From assembly GCF_958979055.1 (NCBI RefSeq), contig NC_084899.1, positions 2,182,501 to 2,246,500 on the forward strand: a stretch of DNA of 64,000 nucleotides, written 5' to 3'. The notes below the pieces were generated by a model, which was given only the letters and a program-made list of their open reading frames with translations, did no database searches and was not told the origin of the DNA. The stretch comes from Alnus glutinosa (lineage: Eukaryota > Streptophyta > Magnoliopsida > Fagales > Betulaceae). Positions 44,842 through 56,129 of this stretch are shown piece after piece. The position numbers and the translations under genes were made by a program. Positions within the stretch are counted from its first letter, which is position 1. Each line of letters starts with the position of its first letter.

Positions 44842-47800
44842 TGAGATGATTTTGAAGAAAACAACTTCCGTCCTATAGCAAACAAGATCCAATAACAAAG
44901 CAAAGAGAGAGAATCAAGCGCCCTTGTTAGTTGTTCCCTAAGCCTTTTCCACAATACAAGGGCCAAATGAGAATCAAGAAAATTCTACAGATTATTGACA
45001 ATGAAATGTTACCAAACCTGATGTGTTGGAAGCATACGCAATCTGTATCTTTCAATCTCCGTTGCCTTGATATCCTGCCTGTAAGTGAGAGCCCGGCAGT
45101 CATTAATCCTGCCTTGTAGTTCAACTGTTATCCTCCCCACTCTATGTGGATCATAAACCTGAAAACCCCTGATGTACCCTAAAAGTAAATATACCAAGTT
45201 AATGAAACTGGGTTGCTTAGAAAAAAACAAGTTGGTCACTCTGCAAAGGCAGTAGATTAACCAATAGCCTTTCAGAACTCAAAATTGAAAGAGTAAATAC
45301 ACATGCAAAGAAGCTGCTCCAAACCGAGAGTAGCAAATCCTCAATGTTCGAGAGAAGATGGCTTAAGAAACTTCTTAAACTGCCCTTCTCTAAACACAGA
45401 TTCATATAGAAGCAATGGTTATTCACAAATTCCTGGCCTTTCGTAAGCAGCTAGAGATCCATTGTGACTGATATGCCAAACAGAAATTGGTGCATGTGAG
45501 GAAAACAATATGTCAAAATCATACTTCTAGCCCTCTTGAAACACAAACAGATGTAATAGACAATCTTGAATTTTATCGAGTAAATTATAAGCACCTCATC
45601 CTCTTCAATATAATCTGTTTATTTATCTATGTTCTGGCAATTTCAGGTCTCTGATTACGATAAGGGCCTCCTGAGGTTTCTACAAATGCTCTCCCTCTTA
45701 CTTCATTGACACTATTTTAACCTCCCCTCTGTTAAGGAAATTGGACATAAAGTAAGACTAAAGGAATTAATACTCAAATAACAATAATAAAAGTTGAATT
45801 TTGGTTTATAAACCCATATCAGTTCAGTGAAGATACAAATACAAGACCAAAGAAAACATAATAGAACCCCTACACAACAGGCTCAGGGATGACAATAGGC
45901 TCGGGTATGAAGTAGCAGTTTGGCACATACAAAATACAAACCTTAATTCAACTCTAACCGCAATGGAATATTTTTTCTTTTCTTTTATCTTCTTTTTTTT
46001 TTCTTTTTTTTTCTTTTTTTATATGTAATCGAAATTTTATAAAAAGCGTAAGGAACTTGCAGGTACACAAGAAGTTGTTTAGTAATTGGAGCTGGTTGGC
46101 ACATTTTATCATGCACACAGGATTTTCCAATCTCACTGCTGAATGATATCATTAGTAGAATAAAAAAAATAAATAAACAAAATTATGATAGCAATGGACG
46201 TCAAAACATACAAATATTGAAAAGGGATTTCTCTAAAATCCACATGAAATGAAACATATGTTAATGCAATCCTCCAACATTCTATTTAGCATTCCCAGAT
46301 TTCAGAAAACATTTCAGTTATATACCCTTTCCTAATTTTATGGGTAGGAATAAAATGCACTACCCACTTATCCTATTATGTTTCTAGAGATCTCAAGAAC
46401 TTAGAGCCGGTTTGGGATTGTTGTGGTGATAGAGCTCTTGTCTGTAGAGTCTTGTCAACAAGCTCTACTGCTGAAAAACTGTTTAGATGTTTGGTAATTA
46501 CACGTTTGAAGTGCTTTGAAGCTATTAAACTTATTTGATAAGTGGAAACAAAACCAAAAAAGTGTTTTTAGAAGTGGGAAATGGCAAAAAAAGACTATTA
46601 TGCCCTCAAGCAATCAAAAAATGACTGGATCATAACAGAATCCAGCAACCTTATCCTCAAGACTTCCAAACTGCAAAATGCCTCTGATTTTTCCCACCAA
46701 AAGTAGCAGAGACTACAGTAAAGGGAAATAAAGAAATGGCAACAGCCTTTATCTCAACTGCAAACACCTTTCTTCCTTCTCATCTTTCCTCTTTAGAATC
46801 TTCTTCCTCTTCACCATCATTATTTTGCCCTTATGAACACAATGCAGAGAGAAAATTAGCAATATGCAAGGCAGTTATGATTCAACTCCAGTCTCTCTAA
46901 GTCTTACTAAACAAGGCCTTCCTATCTGCTTCATCACCAGCTTTGCCTTCTCGTTAGCTGGTAAAGGCTGCTCTGATGCTAATGCAGCGATTCTGGAGGC
47001 TGACGATGATGGCAAGCTCTTGGAAAAGGTCAAAAGGGACAGAAAGAAGAGGCTTGAAAGACAAGGAGTCATTAACTCATCCAACAAAGAAACAGGTTCT
47101 TACATTTATTAACTTTACAGAAAGCTCACAATCTGCATAACTTGAATACCCTCTAATGTTGCTGTATCAAGTGTCTAGTTTTACTTTTCTGTCTTAGGTT
47201 GGACATTTGATCAACTTGTCCTGCACCCCACTTATTAGAATGTGTAGAATTTTAACTTGGGATGATATAACTGATTAATGAGAAGCCCAGCAATATGTGG
47301 TTATGAGTTTCACTCAGACTTCAGCTTGAAGGATTGCGGAATTCTCATTTTATTGAGTTTTCTGTATTTGCACTAATTGAATATATCAATCAGAAATAGT
47401 GAGTCCTGATTTCATGTTAGGGATTTGATCAATTGAAACAAAAGTTTATTAGGATTGCTGTTAATTATCAGGGACCACATAATCTGGTTTGAAGGATTAA
47501 ATTTTTTTTATATATATAAGTAATAAGCCAATCTCATAAAAAGCGTAAGGCGCCCCTAAGTACACTAGGAGTATACAAAAGGAGATGTCTAACTAGAGAA
47601 CGAAGGATTTAATAATATTACTGTCAGAAATTGAAATGAAACTATAGATCAAGGTGTTTGGACATTTCCACAGGGGAGAAGAAAGCGTTATGGTGCAAAG
47701 ACATGCAAAATAGTTCGAAGCAGTGTGTGGTACATTGAATTGAGCTCTTACCACTAAAATATGGAGTGATTCAATAATCTGACATAGAATTAAATTGTGA

Positions 47801-48424
47801 CCCTGGTTGGTTTCCTTCTAACTATAGTAAACTCAAGAACTAGAAAGTGATTATACCCTGACCCTAATGATCATATTGTTGGTTTGAAATTTGAGAATCT
47901 TAATCGTTGTTCTTTCTAGTTTACTTTTCTTTCCTGCACGAAGTAAACCAACTCACCCCATTGATTTAATGGAGCCTGGTTATATATTCTTTTACATGAT
48001 CTTACCAAATTCAGCCGCAATGTATGTCCCACGGCTTCAACTTCTAACAAATCACGAAGAAAATGATGTTTTGCAGGGTATTTGCAGGATTTGGTTACAA
48101 GCTGAGCAAAGTTAGTCAAGCCATTGAAAACAACGATCTATCTACAGCTAGTTCAGTTCTTGGGGGAAGCACAGATAAAGATTTATTATTCCTCACAAAA
48201 GCCCTATTTAACAGAACCCAAAATAAATAGAAACTCTATTGAAGCACTGAAAACAAGAACTGCGACAATCAGAAAGAATACTACATAGCTTTACCTCGAT
48301 CTTTCATGATCCTAAGAAAAGAAGACATGACTGTGGAGATGGGTTTCAACTCCACCGTTGCTTTTCCTCTCCGCTCCGCATTGACGATCGCTCTCAACGC
48401 CTCGTTCAGTATCCTCCTCCCCAT
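44705..48424 (-). CDS. RPS15A: 40S ribosomal protein S15a (uS8 family)
   Basis: Small-subunit ribosomal protein uS8, which binds the central domain of the 18S rRNA. Three minus-strand exons: 48295-48424, 45018-45178, 44705-44803; GT-AG introns; 129 aa, the usual length. The sequence begins MGRRILNEALRAIVNAE, has the signature DPHRVGRITVELQGRINDC and ends GGQVLGYFH. The piece KATEIERYRLRMLPTHQ is closer to the type II form (Arabidopsis RPS15aB/E, reported in mitochondria) than to the main cytosolic form; that assignment is by eye. Intron 1 is about 3.1 kb, long for this family, and holds a broken thylakoid-protein gene copy and two LINE-like 3' ends. It starts 239 bp from the divergent F-box/LRR gene. 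Confidence 0.92.
45968..46060 (-). mobile_element. LINE-like 3' end fragment
   Basis: A T-rich run followed by TATATGTAATCGAAATTTTA and AAAAAGCGTAAGG. The second copy at about 47,497-47,590 shares AAAAAGCGTAAGG and AAGTACAC-type sequence. The pattern is that of a common plant non-LTR 3' end inserted in minus orientation. Confidence 0.45.
46736..48178 (+). pseudogene. Partial copy of the thylakoid lumenal 16.5 kDa protein gene (MPH2-like) in RPS15A intron 1
   Basis: Plus-strand, antisense to RPS15A. It starts MATAFISTANTFLPSHL, a chloroplast transit peptide, then a hydrophobic lumen-targeting part (LPICFITSFAFSLAG), the cleavage-type ANA and DANAAILEADDDGKLLEKV-RDRKKRLERQG, which match Arabidopsis At4g02530 (photosystem II repair factor MPH2). 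After an intron (donor at about 47,097, acceptor TTTGCAG just before 48,078) a second piece resembles YLQDLVYKLSKV and SQAIENNDL, then stops near 48,178 where similarity ends. One-base losses shift the frame near 46,879 and again near 48,096, and the C-terminal half is missing. The intron is retained, so it arose by DNA duplication, not reverse transcription. Not expected to make a working protein. Confidence 0.8.
47497..47590 (-). mobile_element. LINE-like 3' end fragment
   Basis: T-rich start, TATATATAAGTAATAAGCCA, AAAAAGCGTAAGGCGC and AAGTACACTAGGAGTATACA, a frequent 3' end of plant non-LTR elements in reverse orientation. It lies in the intron of the pseudogene at 46,736-48,178. Confidence 0.5.
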
Positions 48425-48663
48425 CTCTCCCTCTCTCAGCACAAAGCGTAAAAAACCCTAAACCCCAATACTGGCAAGTTCACTGAAATGGGGGTTTGAG
48501 TGGCATTTTGGATATTTAAACAAATACCAGGCTCATTTTGAAGCGTACCCACACGCGCCGTTAAAACGAGTGCAACTACCCCTCCTTAGACCCCCAAGAT
48601 TCAAAGCCACGTGTCAATCCAAACCACTCAAACCTCTCTCTCGCTCGCTCGCTCTCTCGCTCC
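48425..48663. promoter_or_regulatory. Divergent promoter between RPS15A and the F-box/LRR gene
   Basis: Only 239 bp separate the two start codons. A telo-box (AAACCCTAA at 48453-48461), a hallmark of plant ribosomal protein promoters, lies close to the RPS15A side. A CCACGTGTC motif (ACGT core) is at 48,607-48,615 nearer the F-box gene, followed by a CT-rich 5' UTR tract (48,628-48,662). Confidence 0.75.
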
Positions 48664-50602
48664 ATGGAGGAGCTTCCACCGTCTCTGATCGTCGACATTC
48701 TTAGTCGACTCCCCGACTCGGCCGAGCTCGCTCGGTGCCGACTCGTCTCCAAGACCTTCAAGTCGCTCTCCTACGAGGTCCGATCCGTCCGCCTCCTCTG
48801 CACCTTGTCGCGCTACCTCAAGTCTCGGGCCCCTGAGACCATTCCCCCGGTCACACCTTTCAAGACCGTCCTCAACACCCTGGTCTGCGACTCCCGTTCA
48901 CTCGAGTCCGTCTCCATCCGCGTGGACAAGTCTCTCGGAACTTTATCAAACGACGACGTCGAGGACGAGTCCGACGACCTCTACCTGACCGATGTGCGCT
49001 TCGTGAAGGATTGGTTGCCGAGGGTCGCTGGACGGCTGAGATCGCTTTCGGTGTCGGACTTTTGGGTTCAGTCTTGTTGGAGAAAGTCGGAGGTTCTGTC
49101 TCTGATCTCATCGTGCTGTGAGTTTCCCCTATGTCTGTGTCTGTATAATTTTGCTTGTAATTTTATCATTCATTATGATAAAACATGCTCTTATCAAATG
49201 GATGGTTGACACTGAGATTTACAACAGAGAAATATCACCGATGTTATATATATATATATGTATAACTGTTTACATGACCCATCTACCGTATTCACAAATT
49301 TTTGGTACACATCTCAAGAGTGGCAAAGCATCATTATATAGAATTAGGATACTTACAAGTTGCAAGTGAAGAATTTACGAAAGAGTGGAATCAGTTGGAT
49401 GTAACTATTATAATATATGATCAATAAAGTACATCAATAGTTATGATTACAAGACTTGTGAGATATTGAAGATTCTGCTGAAGATGCAGCATCTGATAAG
49501 TCCCAATCAGAGTAAATGGATTACAAAAGAGAAAACAATACAATAAACCAGATAATCACACGATAATCTCCACCTAGGGCGGAAGTAACCACAGTGTAGT
49601 TCAAACTTAAAACACTCAACAGCTTCTACGTTAAACTTTACAAACTAAATACTATGGAAGATGCAGCATTCTAGCTAGTTTACGAAGATTTTAATGTTTG
49701 TGGTTGCATGTGCATGTGCAGGCCATAGTCTTCTCGAACTAGAGGTGAAGAATGCTTGGCTATCAGTGGATGGCCTGAATGCAATGCCCACCCTCACAAG
49801 CTTGACACTTGAGTTCATAAGACTGGATGATGAAGACCTAAACAAGGTCAACAATTTCTTCCCTTGTCTGAAAGTTCTGAATTTGATAGGTGTGGGAGGA
49901 CTTAAGGAACCAAAGATTCATCTTTTGCACCTTAATACCTGTCATTGGACGGTGTCAAATGCTCCACTTTCTCTGGCTATATTTGCACCCAACCTTGTCA
50001 ATCTGACCTTGAAGTGTGTTAAACCGCGTTCTCTTGTCCTTGAAACCCCATCATTGTCTGATTTCCACCTTACCCTTGAGGAAGCAAATGAATTTAAAGT
50101 AAAAGGGTTTCCTCATTTGAAAAACCTTCTGCTTCAGTCTGTGGATCTTTGTAGTCTCATTCGCATGTTTCCATCTGGTAGGACCATCAAGAAGCTCACC
50201 ATGGATTCACCGCACCTAAAAATGACAGGATTTTGCCTCGAGACAGTGTTTGATGTTTTTCCAAATCTGAGCTATCTTAATTTGGGCATCAGAGCTTGGA
50301 TGCAAGCAGAGGGTTATTTTGTCACAAGATGTATGGAAGGTAGGACTGGTATGAAAGTATTGAAGGAAATTGTTGCACATATGGGGACGGTATCTGAAGA
50401 TGTTACACTTTCATTCATTTTCTCTATTTTGGATAACTGTACCAACTTGTCGGACATGGCATTGATGACCTACCCTCAAATTGGTTTTCTCACTGCTAGT
50501 GACCTTGTCTCGAGGTGCAGGGCTGCTTATCCTAGAGTTACGTGGAAATGGAAAATGTTGAAGGAAGGAACAGAAGACGTTTGGGTTTCTGATGGCATCT
50601 AA
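48664..50602 (+). CDS. F-box/LRR-repeat protein (At4g29420-like)
   Basis: Substrate adaptor of an SCF-type ubiquitin ligase; target unknown. Two exons, 48664-49117 and 49722-50602, joined GT-AG within a Cys codon; 444 aa, the length of the Arabidopsis relative. The N-terminal F-box (residues 1-45) reads MEELPPSLIVDILSRL and RCRLVSKTFKSL. Conserved blocks follow: YLTDVRFVKDWLPRV, DFWVQSCWRKSEVLSLISS, then leucine-rich repeats with VKNAWLSVDGLNAMPTLTSL, FIRLDDEDLNKVN, LNLIGVGGLKEPKIH and HWTVSNAPLSLAI, and a C-terminal WKWKM...DVWVSDG end. The 604-bp intron has no obvious insert. It shares its promoter region with RPS15A. Confidence 0.92.
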
Positions 50603-52900
50603 TTTGGTAACCCTGGTTGTCCTAGGAAGAGATGCAAAATTGGATTTGTTGCGGGTCCTCTTTAGATTGGTTTAGGGGACATGTGGTGGGAGGATTTGAG
50701 TATAATTTGAATGAAATTTGTTTACCCACACCGTGGAGTTAGAACAAGATTTTGTTGAGTGGAGTTTGGCAGACTTAATAGGAGGTTGCAATGACCAAAT
50801 AATTCATTAGATCCATGACAAAAATCAAATGCATGGGAGATAATATATTGGATGAGTGTGATCACGTTTGATCTTCTAGCATAAATAGAGTAAAAAATAT
50901 TCTCTTTTTACATACAGAAAAACTTCAATAAGGGCCTCGTGTAATCGAGGTCATTTACACCCTCCAACAACAACCAGCCGCATTAGCTTGGCACACCAAA
51001 ATGAAGGAGCAAGTCCACACTAGTTCGGGTCTGCCCAATTAAGAGAAGTCCCATCTCCTAAGCAATCAACTATACCAGAAGCCCTATTCAAGATAAACGA
51101 CGGTGACCTTCAACCACCACGGCCGAACGCTACTGCCTAGGTTTTGAACTTCCTTTGGGTTCAAAGCAAGAGCCCATTTGATAGAGATTCACCCAGAGAT
51201 CGACAAAGTCCCAGTGATATGTACAGTGGAAATGGCAGTGTTGTGTAGATCCGGTATTGGAGGCTGATAAGTTATCTTTTATAATAAGTAGTATTATGAA
51301 ATACCTTATCGGTTATATTTTGATTCGTCTATACTTACTCATAGCGGAGGGTTCTTGAAGCATATTAGTCTGCAGAATATAGATTGCAATGGATGTGTTT
51401 TACTGTTTTTGTTTCTAAATCGTAACTGGTAAAAGGAGAGAAGAATTTTGCTTTATTTTGTTATAGAATGCCTATCACAAAGTTTTCTTGCTTTCTTGAC
51501 TCTTTTAGGCATATGGTTTGCGTTTAAGAGAGGTTCTCTTGGTTAAAATTGTTGAATTTATTTGATCACACTATTGCTCCTCCTACTTTCTTCCTTTTCT
51601 GTCCCTCTACTGTGAAAATGGTTGAGACCATAAATGAGGCTTTAAGGTCAACATGGCAAACTGTCAGGGTTCTTTATCAATAAACCCAATTTCTGGATTT
51701 CAAATCAAATTGCTTTCCATTGGCTACCGGTGATTACTTTGAGATCCTTTTATATGTTACCAATGGCTCTGTGCTGGGCACCGAATAGGCTTTTCTATAA
51801 TGTACATAGGTTTAAAGACCCTTTAAAAAATTGGCTTGGATTTAAATTGCGAGGACCGTGTTATTCAGTCTCTTGAACTGTGTCTGTTAAACAGTCTCGT
51901 CTGCATAGATTATGCATAATTCTTGTCGGGGATGTCTTTTCCCAAGCACTTGTGTCTGGTCACATATACTTCTTTTCCGTTCTGTTTTTAAGACCATATC
52001 TTATGTTAATGATAGGCCACTTATGTCTTGCTTCTGCGTGGCCCAACTCAGCCCCTATTTTTAGTCCTTTTGCTTACCTTTGCAGAAAAATCCAGATTAA
52101 TTAACAAACCTAGCTTGTGTAATCTTTGGGCAAATGATGAGAGAACAAAGGAAGTGTTGTTGTCCCCTGCTTGCAATTTATCTTTGAAGGTTCAGTTGAT
52201 GAAAACAGTTTTATTCCTGGGTATTCATGGCCATTAGATTGTTGGAAATTTTCTTTACAAATTGCAACAGGAAACTTTTTTTTTTTTTTTTTAAGGCCCA
52301 AAATGAATTTCTTCTGTTATAGAATTTCAGTTTCAAGCTTTGATGATTTCAGAGAATTTTGTGGTTGCAATGCGGATGTAACACAAATTTAGGAGCATCT
52401 TTCAAGAGAGCAAACTTGTGAATATTTATACAGATTGTTGTCCGGTCTGCCTCTCCTACTATACTTTTGAGCACGATTAAGCAAGACCAATTTGGTTGGT
52501 GTAATTCTGCAGCTGCCTTGAGAGTTTTGTCATACTTGTCGCTGTCTTAATCTGTTTTAAGCACACTCTTGGTAGTTCCAACTCCACTGAGGGACGCTGT
52601 TTAGGATTATGTTGCAAAGCGACTCTATGACTGGTTCGGGAAGAGTCAGAGGATTGCTTAGTTTTGCAAGAGAGAGAGCTGCTTGAACGTTTCGTTGATA
52701 GGGAAGAAATGATGGACAGGTGTGGATCAGATTTGTGATTAGCTTCTTAAATGCCATTTTGTTTGTAGATGCATTGGTTAATATTCTGAAGGGGATATAG
52801 AAATCTGAAGTTGTAAACGCGGGGTGTAGCTTTGGCAAAGCCTTGTTGATCAAACTATGTGTCATTGTTCACCATTAAAAAATTTAGCAGGAGTTATTTG
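50603..52900. other. Intergenic region downstream of the F-box/LRR gene
   Basis: The first few hundred bases are the likely 3' UTR. Short frames on both strands at 51,880-52,865 show no family resemblance or splice support. No gene seen. Confidence 0.4.
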
Positions 52901-53110
52901 ATAGAAGTTTAAAAACCACAACAATCTATACATTATTTTTCTCCTTTTGTAATCAATGGGATGATTTTTTCTCAAGCCCATCAGGCCATCATCCATTTTT
53001 TTTTATTAAGTAATTGGTCTCAAAAGAAAGAAGGAAAAATTCAAACCGATGACTTTTACTTCATGAAACGTGATCTCCAATCAATTGTGCTACCCTTAAG
53101 GTTAAACCTG
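52900..53110 (-). mobile_element. Probable tRNA-derived SINE
   Basis: On the minus strand a box A-like GGGTAGCACAATTGATTGG (around 53,080-53,100) and a box B-like GGTTTGAATTT (around 53,037-53,047) have the spacing of a Pol III promoter, followed by a T/A-rich 3' region. Box B is weakened. The target duplication was not identified. Confidence 0.45.
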
Positions 53111-53443
53111 CCATTTAAAGACTAAAGTTAATGCAGACAAATCATTTATTTATGCATTCGAAATTCAAGCAATTCGGACTCTAAATAAAATTTGACTTAG
53201 GATTACTATAACGAATACAAATGAGAATTATAAAATTAGAACTTGTGATAAATGAATCCTGCCCACATGTTTACTTGTCTTTTATAATTATCGAAGGAGT
53301 TTCTTAAAGAGCACCCCACCTGAAATGAATATGCAATCCTAGACTACCCAATTTTGTTGGTTAGAAGTTAGAACGAATAGATAGATTTTGGGATCGGAAC
53401 ATTTCAAGGAAAAAATAAAAATTACAAATTGCAACGTGGTCGT

Positions 53444-53515
53444 GGGGCGTTCCGAGAATCGAACTCGGGACCTCTCGCACCCAAAGCGAGAATCATACCA
53501 CTAGACCAAACGCCC
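53444..53515 (-). tRNA. trnP-UGG: tRNA-Pro (anticodon TGG)
   Basis: 72-nt minus-strand gene starting GGGCGTTTGGTCTAGTGGTA. The acceptor stem GGGCGTT pairs with AACGCCC, the anticodon stem CTCGC pairs with GCGAG around the loop TTTGGGT (anticodon TGG, complement of 53481-53483), and the T-arm reads GAGTTCGATTCTCG. Discriminator base C. No intron. It reads away from RPL28. Confidence 0.96.
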
Positions 53516-53596
53516 GCGACGAGAATGTTTCTTTGTTTTATATATTTATTTCAAATACACATTGTTTTTCCTGAGCATTTCTTAAGGCGTTTGAGA

Positions 53597-53606
53597 TTAG
53601 GGTTTT
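53597..53606 (+). promoter_or_regulatory. Telo-box in the RPL28 promoter
   Basis: TTAGGGTTTT is the reverse of the AAACCCTAA telo-box found upstream of many plant ribosomal protein genes. It lies about 80 bp from the 5' end of the divergent tRNA gene and about 320 bp before the RPL28 start codon. Confidence 0.65.
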
Positions 53607-53925
53607 GGAAACGCGTATAAATGTAGCACTTAAATTCTTCGGAGCGGAGGCGTCGTAATTCGTAAACCCCCCTCTCTGTCAGAGTCTTGCGCCGTCTCTC
53701 TCTCTGCGACTTAGAGTAAGTCTTCCTCATCTCTCCGATCGCCTCTTTCATTTCTCCCATCCTTAAATCGGTTTCACTCTCTACCAGTTTTTCGCTTCAC
53801 ATCAGATCAAGTACTCATTGACGCCATCTGTGTAGTGGAGTTTGTTTTCAATGTTTTGACAGCGTTTTCTGTGTTCACTCTTCGAGTTCATCCAATATAT
53901 TGATTTTGGAATTGTGCAGGTAGCG

Positions 53926-55586
53926 ATGGCCGCGGTTCCAGATCAGTTAATCTGGGAGATCGTTAAGAGGAACAACTGCTTTCTCGTCAAGGAGTTCGGG
54001 CGAGGCAACGCCAGCGTCCAGTTCAGCAAGGAGAGCAACAACCTCTACAATCTCAACTCCTACAAGCACTCCGGTACTTGTTTATTTCCCGAGAAAAATA
54101 CAAAAAACAAAAGATTCACGGAAAACATCAGATGTCGGATCTTAAATTCAAAAATTTAAATTGATCATCTCGAACTTCGCGAAACAGCTATTGTATTTGA
54201 TGTTTCCCTAATTGACGAAGCGAAACGAAAATGTAGGGTTGGCGAACCGAAAGACGGTGACGATTCAGCCGAGTGGCAAAGATCTGTCGGTCGTGCTGGC
54301 GACGACGAAGACCAAGAAGCAGAACAAGCCGGCGAGTTTGCTTCACAAGTCGGTCATGAGAAAGGAGTTCCCTCGCATGGCCAAGGCCGTTACCAATCAG
54401 GTACTCAACTTTGCTGCAAACTTGACGTGCCTTTGTTGATTGATTGTTGATTACTAGAAAATTTTGGTAGCAATTGTCGCTGGTGATGTCGAGTCTGCAG
54501 CATATAACGATTATTCGGATGAGTAATTTGTTGTTTTGAGTTATGCATTTGATCTTTGATATAAGTGCAATTCGAAGCCATGTCTTTCCTTATTTGACGT
54601 CTCGCCATAACTGCTTGTTCGCTGTAGAATGAGCTGCAAATTTTTTTTCTTCTTATGAGCAGTGATGAGTAGCTAACGTGTAAGGAAATCCTGCTTGCAG
54701 TGGGATTTTCGATGAAATGTTTGTTACGCTTGGCTTCTGAGCTCTCTTTTCACCAAGATGTATTGTGCTTCGGGATTGTTGGCCTTTATCACTTGAAATG
54801 ATTATATTTGTCACATTAAGCTTTCTTGTTAATTGCCGTGCCGTGTAATTCTTCTATGCTGGTTTGTGGGGGTAAACCCTGCCCGCAAGGGTTAGCTTGA
54901 ATGGTCAACTTGTTTGCTTAATACCACAAGATTGGTTCAAGAAGACTCAACCGATATGATTCTTGTGTGCAAGGTCGTGTGTCCGGTGTTTACTCAACAA
55001 GAATGGGTCACGAAGTGGCTCTGCCTTGACGGGGTTCCATTTCATTAAAAATAAAAAAAGTGTAGTAACATCATCTCCATTAGAAATTTCCTTATGCTAT
55101 GCTTAAGGTTGAGATGAGCACTGAATTTACTCATTTTACTTTAGATACATCCATTTCTTGACAAATCTCCTTAAAATTTTGTTTGACTTTGATACCAAGT
55201 GCATATAGTTGAATAACTGATTAGGTTTTGCTTTTTCCTTTTTTGCGTGTACATAATGTCAAATTGAACTTTGAACTGGTTGTTTTCCTCGTATCTTTCC
55301 ATGTACTTTGAGTTGCATGGGATGCAGTTTACTTCCCTGAAATGTGTATATAAATATGTTTATATATTGCATGCCTTCAAGAATGGCATTATGTTTTATG
55401 TAAATGCCAACACCTTCTAAGATGGTTGTTTGCCCATGATTTCAGGTTTCTCATAACTACTACAGGCCAGATTTGAAGAAGGCAGCCCTTGCAAGGCTTA
55501 GTGCCGTTCACAGGAGCCTTAAGGTTTCAAAGTCTGGCCTCAAGAAGAGGAACAGGCAGAATGCTAAGATCCGCGGTAGGAAGTGA
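53926..55586 (+). CDS. RPL28: 60S ribosomal protein L28 (eL28)
   Basis: Large-subunit ribosomal protein eL28. Three exons: 53926-54073, 54237-54400, 55446-55586; GT-AG; 150 aa (Arabidopsis copies are about 143). Family blocks: [69 protein letters not shown] and the basic tail [14 protein letters not shown]. The start codon follows a CAG acceptor by 6 bp, so a 5' UTR intron is likely, as in other plant RP genes. Intron 2 (about 1 kb) carries a probable SINE. The nearby telo-box supports growth-linked expression. Confidence 0.94.
54880..55062 (+). mobile_element. Possible SINE in RPL28 intron 2
   Basis: The segment has GGGTTAGCTTGAATGGTCAA (box A-like) and GGTTCAAGAAGAC (box B-like) and ends in an A-rich tail AAAAATAAAAAAAG. 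Target duplications were not found. Confidence 0.35.
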
Positions 55587-56129
55587 GATGCTTGGGACTG
55601 AGTTGTCATTTCTTGTTTCTGTCGAGTCTTTTCCTTTGTGTTAATCTCTTTTTGTATGCAAAAGAACTACCCCTTTACCACAAAAGGGAAAACCCAGTTT
55701 TTAACATAATATTGCCCTAGTTTGTTCTGCAACTTCAATTGTCTTGACATGAAATTCACATCCATCCTTTGATGTGAAATAGTTTTAAACTTCAACCAAA
55801 TATCACATTCCAGTTTTGACATGTGTGATCTGGCGACTCATGTATGCGGTTTGTACTGCTGCTGAGCTGTACAATAATGAGCAGCAGCTTAAATTTGCCT
55901 AGCTTTTTGAACCTTTCGAGCTGGTTTTTTTCTGCATTCATATATTGGAAGGGGCGTATATGTTAATTGATCTGTATGATAGTTTTAAGTGCTCCTGCGG
56001 TTGATCTGTTTGGAGTTTGAGCCTTGTGTTATAATGAAGAAAAGAAGCACATGGTGGAACATTGTTTTCAGGTGTTTATTAGGGCCGTCGTTTTTTGAAA
56101 CAAAGAAACCATGGATTGGAAACCTACAT

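Noticed and set aside
52557-52865. 102-codon minus-strand ORF as a gene
   Set aside because: No family resemblance, no splice partners and it lies in the 3' flank of the F-box gene.
54405-54608. Minus-strand ORF in RPL28 intron 2
   Set aside because: It overlaps the exon 2 boundary and intron of a secure gene and has no family resemblance.
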